Source: Pseudomonadota bacterium
Lineage (GTDB): Bacteria > SAR324 > XYD2-FULL-50-16 > JAHJRI01
DNA length: 19,591 nucleotides
Direction: 5' to 3'
NCBI GenBank assembly: GCA_022360105.1
Contig: JAKSDL010000609.1
Span: 1 to 19,591, forward strand
Both the position numbers and the translations under genes were made by a program. The notes under the pieces are model-generated. The model searched no databases and had not been told where the DNA came from. It saw nothing but the letters and a program-made list of their open reading frames with translations. This document shows, piece by piece, positions 13,101-19,591 of this stretch. Position 1 is the first letter of the stretch. The number at the start of each line of letters is the position of its first letter.

Positions 13101-16100
13101 GATCTTCCCAACATCACCATCAGAACTTTCGATTCCCAATTGAGCTTGAGCCTCTCGCTTGAGAACTGCATCATCGGAATACTGCAGGTTAGTCACTACC
13201 AATACCTGTTCTGTTTCTCCCAAATCAACAGGTTCAATTTCACCTAACACGCGATGGGGAAAGGACCCACTTGCTTTGTCCATCAAAGACGCACTGACAA
13301 GGATTTCTTCGGATTTGGCACTGGTGCAAAGATACTCGGCAACACTCGCCGCTTTACCAACAACAGTGTAGCTCACCGAATGATGACCGATTGTTCCGGC
13401 GACACCTTCCGCGGAATGCAACCCTAATCCGAAATCCAGTCTTTTACGCCCCAGAACTTTCCGTTCATGATTTAATACCTGCCACTTCTGATTGATCTTC
13501 AATGCAGTACGTATCGAATTGTCAATGCTGTTAATCCCTTCAAACAATACATATACTTTGTCTCCCAGAATTTTTATGACCTGTCCGCCATATTCCTGGA
13601 CAACAGTTTCTAAAGGATCTACAAATTTAGCAATCGATTCAGCCGCATCTTCAGGAGCTTTATCCTCAACCATGCCATGTACATCCGGTATCCTTGCACA
13701 CAGACATGTAATATCAGCTTTTCGCAAAGCCAGTTCCTTGGATCCGGAACCGGAAACTTCAATGCTGTTTATTACGGAATTCATTTTTGACTGCTGGCGT
13801 TCCTGAAAATAGTTTTTCAGCTGATTGGTCATTTTGTTAAAAGTATCAAACAAAACACCAATTTCCCCCTGATCCCGAGTTCTCAATTTATAGTCAAAAT
13901 TCTTGTTAGAAATTTGAACGAATCCCTTGATCATTCGTTTGTGCAATCGACTCAGAGGCAAATACATAATCCAAACAAATAATAGGATGCTGAAAAAGAA
14001 AACCGCTGCGACCATGAAAAGCATCTGCCGGGTGGCATTCAGAATTTTTCCGTAATCAAACAGGATTTGAGTAACTGCTATTCGCTTTTTTTCGTCATTT
14101 TGCTCAATAACGATATTTCTAAGAAAATGTAGAACCTGAACTGTTCTGCCGTTGAACTCGTAATTAAGGTTTTCGACGGTCATTTTGCTGGATTCGTTTG
14201 ACTCAAGCTTTTTGAGCAGGCTCAAACCGACTTTTTTGTTTACAAATTCCGGATTGGTTGAGGCATAGTATATTCCGCTGGGATAGAGAATTACGGAGAT
14301 TTGTAAAAATCCCCCGCTTTGATCCTTTAGATCACCAATGGTTTTGCTTAATGCGCTGCTGATGCGTTCCTGGCTGCGATTGTAAAAACTTGCCAAAGCC
14401 AGTTCCGAAACAACAATGGACGTTGTGTCGGCGAGTTCCTTGACCTGATTCATTCGGGGTTCAGCCAGTCTTTGAATAAAGGCGTAATTCAGAATTGCGG
14501 TACAAACCACAACCACAAACCCGGCTATTACCATAATTTTGTAAACCAATTTAAAACTAAACATTGACAGGCCGTTTTCTTGTCCGTTTATCTCAACCAT
14601 TTTGTATCCAAGACTTGTTTTTTGCTCATCTTCACAATACGCATGACCCGAAGTTTATTCCTTCTTCTGGCGTATTAAGCAATTCATTTGTCGAAAAACT
14701 ATTTGAAAGGCAAGCTGCTACATATCCGTATCTGTAATCGTCACTCTAAGCATCTCATCGACCGTAGTCACACCCTCAATAACTTTGACGGCACAATCAA
14801 ATTTGATTCCTTTCATTCCAAGGTTGGACGCTATTTTTCGAATTTCTGTAGCGTCTGTGACTTTGTTGATGCGCTTTCTGATTTCATCTTCGATCAGCAA
14901 TAGCTCGAATATTCCCACTCGTCCCTGATACCCGGTATGAAAACAGGCATTGCATCCCCTGCCTTGCCATAAAACACCCTCGTAATCGTTCTTATCAACT
15001 GCCTGACTCAGTTCAAGTTCTTTTATTTCTTCCCAAGTCATCGGGTAGGATTCCTTACATTCAGGACAGATTTTTCTCACCAATCTTTGGGCTAGAACCG
15101 CCGTAACAGTGCTACTAACCAAATACGGTTCAATACCCATATCAATCATTCGAATTATCGTCGAAGCTGCATCGTTTGTATGAATCGTGCTTAACACCAG
15201 ATGACCTGTTAGAGAAGACTGAATAGCGATTTGTGCCGTTTCGGCATCCCGCATTTCTCCAATCATTATGACATCGGGATCCTGCCTTAACATGGCTCGC
15301 AATCCTTTGGAAAAAGTCACCCCAACCTTTTCATTGACCTGCATCTGGCCATACTTGGCAATCCTATATTCTACAGGATCTTCAATAGTAACGATGTTTT
15401 TTTTGTCGGCATCGATTCTATTAAGCGCCGAATACAGAGTTGTGGTTTTTCCTGAACCCGTTGGGCCCGTAACCAGGATAATGCCATGCGGTTGTTGTAC
15501 CAATCTATCCATTTGTTTGGACATTTTTGGAGTCATACCCAATTCTTTTAAAGGTATAATGCCCTGACTTTGGTTCAAAAGTCGCAATACAGCCTGTTCA
15601 CCGTGAACAGTAGGAATAATCGAAACCCGGATATCGATCTTTTTACCAGCAAGCAGGATCATGGTTCTACCATCCTGGGGTTGGCTTTTTGTTGATATAT
15701 CCAGGCCTGCCATTACTTTGACCCTGTTAACCAATGGAATGTGTCCCTGTTTGGGAACCTTGGTAATTTGATGAAGCACTCCATCTATTCTATTCCGGAC
15801 CACCGTATCCTTGGGACCCGGATCTATGTGAACATCTGAGCTGCCATCTTTGACAGATTGGAAAATGATTGAGTTCATTAGTTTTTTAATAGGCTCTTCA
15901 TCTTCCGCATCAAGCAGGTCTTCCGTCTCTTCTGATGCAAAGTGGTCTAAATAGTTCAAATCAGCATCATCAACGAGAACTTCCGCAGCTTCTTCTGCTG
16001 ACCCTGTATTTCTATCATAAACCTGGTTTACAGCAGATAGAATATTCTCTTCAGTGGCCAACACCAGAGAAAAATGATGCCGCCCCAAGGCTCTTGCAGC

Positions 16101-19100
16101 TTCTTCAAAAACAGTGTCAGGCCAAGGATGTAATGCAGCAAAAACAAGATCACTTTCGGTAAAACGATATGGAAAAAAAAGGTGGCGTTTGGTGTAACGA
16201 ATAGGAATTTGACTGGTAAATCTTTCCTGAAAATCCGGGGCTAAATCATCGATTGCCTCCACATACTCCAATCCGACAACGGCAGCAACAGCCTGTTGAA
16301 AGGCTTCATCCTTTACTGTTCCGGAATTGATTAACTGCTCTCTGAATGATATTTCCTTTACGGTCCCCTGATACCAGTTTTCATTCAGATTCTCCTTTGA
16401 GATCAAAATAGTTTCACTCAAATAATCAATTAATTTAAGCTCAACAGCGGATGGATCACTCATTGGTTTACCATTTGAAGCGGACAGTTTTTCAATTCGA
16501 CAACTTTAGTCGGTAGTTCTTTTTCTTTTGTTTTCTAAGCTTTTTCTTTAATTCCTTTCTACCAAGTTTATCTTTTTGAAAATCGATAAGCTGATGCAAC
16601 GTACTGACTCCCTTTTGCCTTAGTTGCTCCATAAACTTGCAAAGAAAAAAATGGGTGGCTTTTACGTCGGGCATGGCTCTATGCCTGTTTTCGATTGGAT
16701 ATTCAAAATACAAGGAAAGTCCATTGATGCCCCGAGCCCTTACTTCTGGCAGAAGTTTTTTTGCTATTCGATATGTACAAATATCTGTTTGATTTCTAAA
16801 ACCTTTTAAGTCAAGGCGTCGAATTTCGGAATTTATGAAACAAAAATCAAACAATGAGTTGTGAGCCACAAAAATACCTTGATCTGTAAAATCTATATAG
16901 GACGGTAACACTTCTTCAATTGGAGGGGAATCCTTTACAGTGGAATTCGTAATTTTCGTTAGCTTTGCAATCTGTTTTGAAATATTTTTGTGAGGATTCA
17001 CCAAAGACTCAAACCGATCCAAAATGTCTCCATTTCTGACTTTCAGGGCTGCTATTTCAATAATCCTGTCCTTGCCTCTAATCGACCCAGTGGTTTCAAT
17101 ATCTGTTATGACAAAAGTGGTTTCTTCCAGTGGTTTGTCTTCCACAAGTTCATCAATAGGAGCACACTTCCATCTGTTGTCACAGCAATCTATAAAACGG
17201 CGGTCCGCATCCAAGAGCCTGTTTAATTCGTTAATATCATGCTTGGAAGTAATTCCCAATGCATGCCTGATTTGGTTTTCAGTTACTACACCGTCAAACC
17301 TGAAAAGGAGTTGAAATACTGCTTCGATCAAACCAAACACCTGACTATTGTTACACTTCTCAAATCGATCCGGTTAGTTTTCCTATGTTTAACAATCTTG
17401 CCCAAACACTTAATGAATACTTACCCTAAAATCATCCTTTTATCCAAAGATTTAAAAAGAATTATGCGATCAACCTGGGAATTCATATAAAACTGTAAAT
17501 ATCAACTTTAACGTATTAATGTACCTCAAAATCCTGAAATGCTCATTGATCAAGACAAAGATGTCTCAATATTTGATAGTTACACCTAAACCAGTGATTA
17601 TTCAGTTAATATCTCCAACGCTATTTGATAATCATTAATTCCGGGTAACCCAGGGCCAATGACCTTAAAGAAGCAACGGTTTTTGTTTGCCTTGGTGAAA
17701 TCCTTAAGCAATAATGACCCACCAACAGTTGAAAAGCCATGTTAAAATCCAAAAGCAACGCTTTGTATTTTGTTTCAGTCTAATCGACAGCTATCAAAAC
17801 CAACATGAAAATTCCAACCATCAATGAACTTTTAAGATCCAAGCTGTTAGTAGCGGGACTAATATTTTTTTTAGTTAATATTGGGTATACCTATAAATTT
17901 TATCAGGTTAATAGCTTCAAAATTTTAATGGTGTTAATTGGTGTCAGTGTTTTAGCTGTCTGGAGCGATCTGTTGTTTCCCAAAAAAGTAGATTCACGCT
18001 TTCCCTGGAAGCAGACATTGATTGTTGCCGTGCCATTGATTGCTACTTTGCCGGGAATAATTTGGTACCAGGGAGATTATAACTATAATTTTCGATACGA
18101 ACTGGCTTCTAATTTGATCCTGATTGTATGGATAACTTATCTCTACCGTGGAACTGAAACCAAGGATGATCTACATCCATTTTTCTTGTTGATAGGTGTC
18201 ACCGTTATCTATGCCGGACTTTGGGCCTTTTTGGAACGAGCCGGTCTGCATCCCTATAATTGGGGGGCGCCTGTTTCGCGGGTAAAATCCACCTTTGGCA
18301 ACATCAACTATTTTGCCGGTTTTTTGGTGGTTCTGACACCGGTTTTACTAACGCTTTTCCTTCCCAATTCATTGAAAGATTTGCGTTCTTTCAAAGCACT
18401 TTTCCCAGCGAGCAACCGGGCGTCCTTTTTTTATTCGGTTGCTTTTATCTTTGCCGTAGTCTCCTTGATTTTAACCCAAACCAGGGCAGCTCAAGGAGCC
18501 ACTATGGTGTCCCTTGCGGTCGTCGTATTTTTTTATGTTTATGCGTTCATTCCTGCGGATTATAAAAAAATGACTTTGGTTGCGGGAATTGTAATAGGTG
18601 TTACAGGAGTGCTACTGATAGTGCTCTTGTTTTTGATACGTGATTATTTGCCTGAAACCAGATACACATCACTGCTATTTCTTGAAGGCTGGACGCCCCG
18701 CTTTGCCGGTTGGATCCCGGCTATTAATTCTATCAAAGCTTCTCCTTTGATTGGGTTTGGATTAGGAAGCTCTTACAATTTATATTTCTATTTTATTGAT
18801 CCGGATTCGCGGCTAATCCATGCAGAACACAGTTACAACCATGTCCATTCGGAAATACTGGAATACATGCAAGAAGCCGGCATTATAGGTTTTGTCGTTT
18901 ATCTGCTTTTTTGGAGTTACATTGCTTTTTTGCTTTTTAAAACAATTAGCTCCGAAAAAAGTGATCCCTTACTTAAAAAAATCGCGGTTGGAATCATTGG
19001 AGGATTCATCGGATACCATTTGCAGGGTGCATTTTCGGTTGCACCACGTATGATGGTCGTTAAACTGCCGTTATTTACATTGATAGGTTTAACGTTTGTC

Positions 19101-19591
19101 CTGGTAAAACTGTCATTTGAGCAGAAAACCTTTGAAACCAACCACAGCATGTTAGCACGAACAAAATCGGTGTTACCGGCTTTGATAGTTCTCACATTTG
19201 TCTGGATTATGTTTAGTCCCTGGTTAATTGGGCAGAATAGCTTTATCAAAAACAGAAGCAGCCGTCCCTCTTTAGCCCAGGTGGAAAAACTGGAAAAAAT
19301 AGTTAAAAAGTATCCCGATGCCTATGCCTTGGATCATCTTACTCATTTGCAAATAAAGTACAGGCGCACAAAACAACTTCAGGAAACGGTCGATATGATT
19401 GATCAGGTCCTCCCTCATTATCGTGATCTGGGATATACCAAAGCACTTCTGGCGTTGATAAATAAAGAAACTTTAAAAGGCAAAAAAGTAGCAATTGAAT
19501 TCCAAAACACCCGTGACAGGTACCATCAAGCTAACATATTTTTGCTGATGGGCATCGCTATCGATTCAAACGATTACGAACTTTTCAAAAC

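Overview
This window looks like chromosomal DNA of a Gram-negative, fairly AT-rich bacterium. Envelope genes support this: a type II secretion/type IV pilus ATPase, an O-antigen-ligase-like polymerase, a signal-peptide-bearing probable outer-membrane barrel, two lipoproteins, MurJ and signal peptidase I. A large kinase-ATPase-TPR-GAF signalling protein and a NikR-controlled Ni transporter fit a deltaproteobacterial or SAR324-like lineage, but that placement is an inference from gene style only. Many genes have weak Shine-Dalgarno sequences, and several use GTG starts.

Layout. (A) Bases 5329 to 1, minus strand: two small lipoproteins followed by a very long signalling protein that runs off the left edge (kinase-like domain, AAA/STAND ATPase, TPR-like helical repeats, start of a GAF domain). 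It was read directly from the minus strand and is open for all 1378 codons present. (B) Bases 5366-5692: divergent intergenic region with candidate promoters for both sides and AT-rich symmetric motifs. (C) Bases 5693-8907, plus strand: an ECF-type nickel transporter (NikM-N fusion, NikQ, NikO) and the nickel-responsive repressor NikR. (D) Bases 8962-12885, plus strand: MurJ, signal peptidase I, a secreted beta-rich protein and an ElyC/YdcF-type DUF218 protein, forming an envelope-biogenesis run with short gaps. (E) Bases 17340-12888, minus strand: DnaQ-like exonuclease, GspE/PilB ATPase and a membrane-bound class III cyclase-like receptor. This run converges on (D) with only 2 bp between stop codons. 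(F) Bases 17805 to the right edge, plus strand: O-antigen-ligase-family membrane protein with a helical-repeat tail, truncated by the window end.

The most interesting signals are two degenerate nucleotide-using signalling proteins. The kinase-like domain of the giant protein has GFS where DFG is expected, and its ATPase has an altered Walker B. The HAMP-cyclase protein has lost the first metal-binding Asp and both transition-state residues (Asn, Arg) but keeps the second Asp and a Lys/Thr adenine-recognition pair. Both look like nucleotide-binding regulatory modules rather than catalysts. The pairing of two lipoproteins with the pseudokinase-like giant in one probable operon is a plausible undescribed envelope-sensing arrangement. 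No mobile elements, CRISPR arrays, rRNA or tRNA genes were seen.
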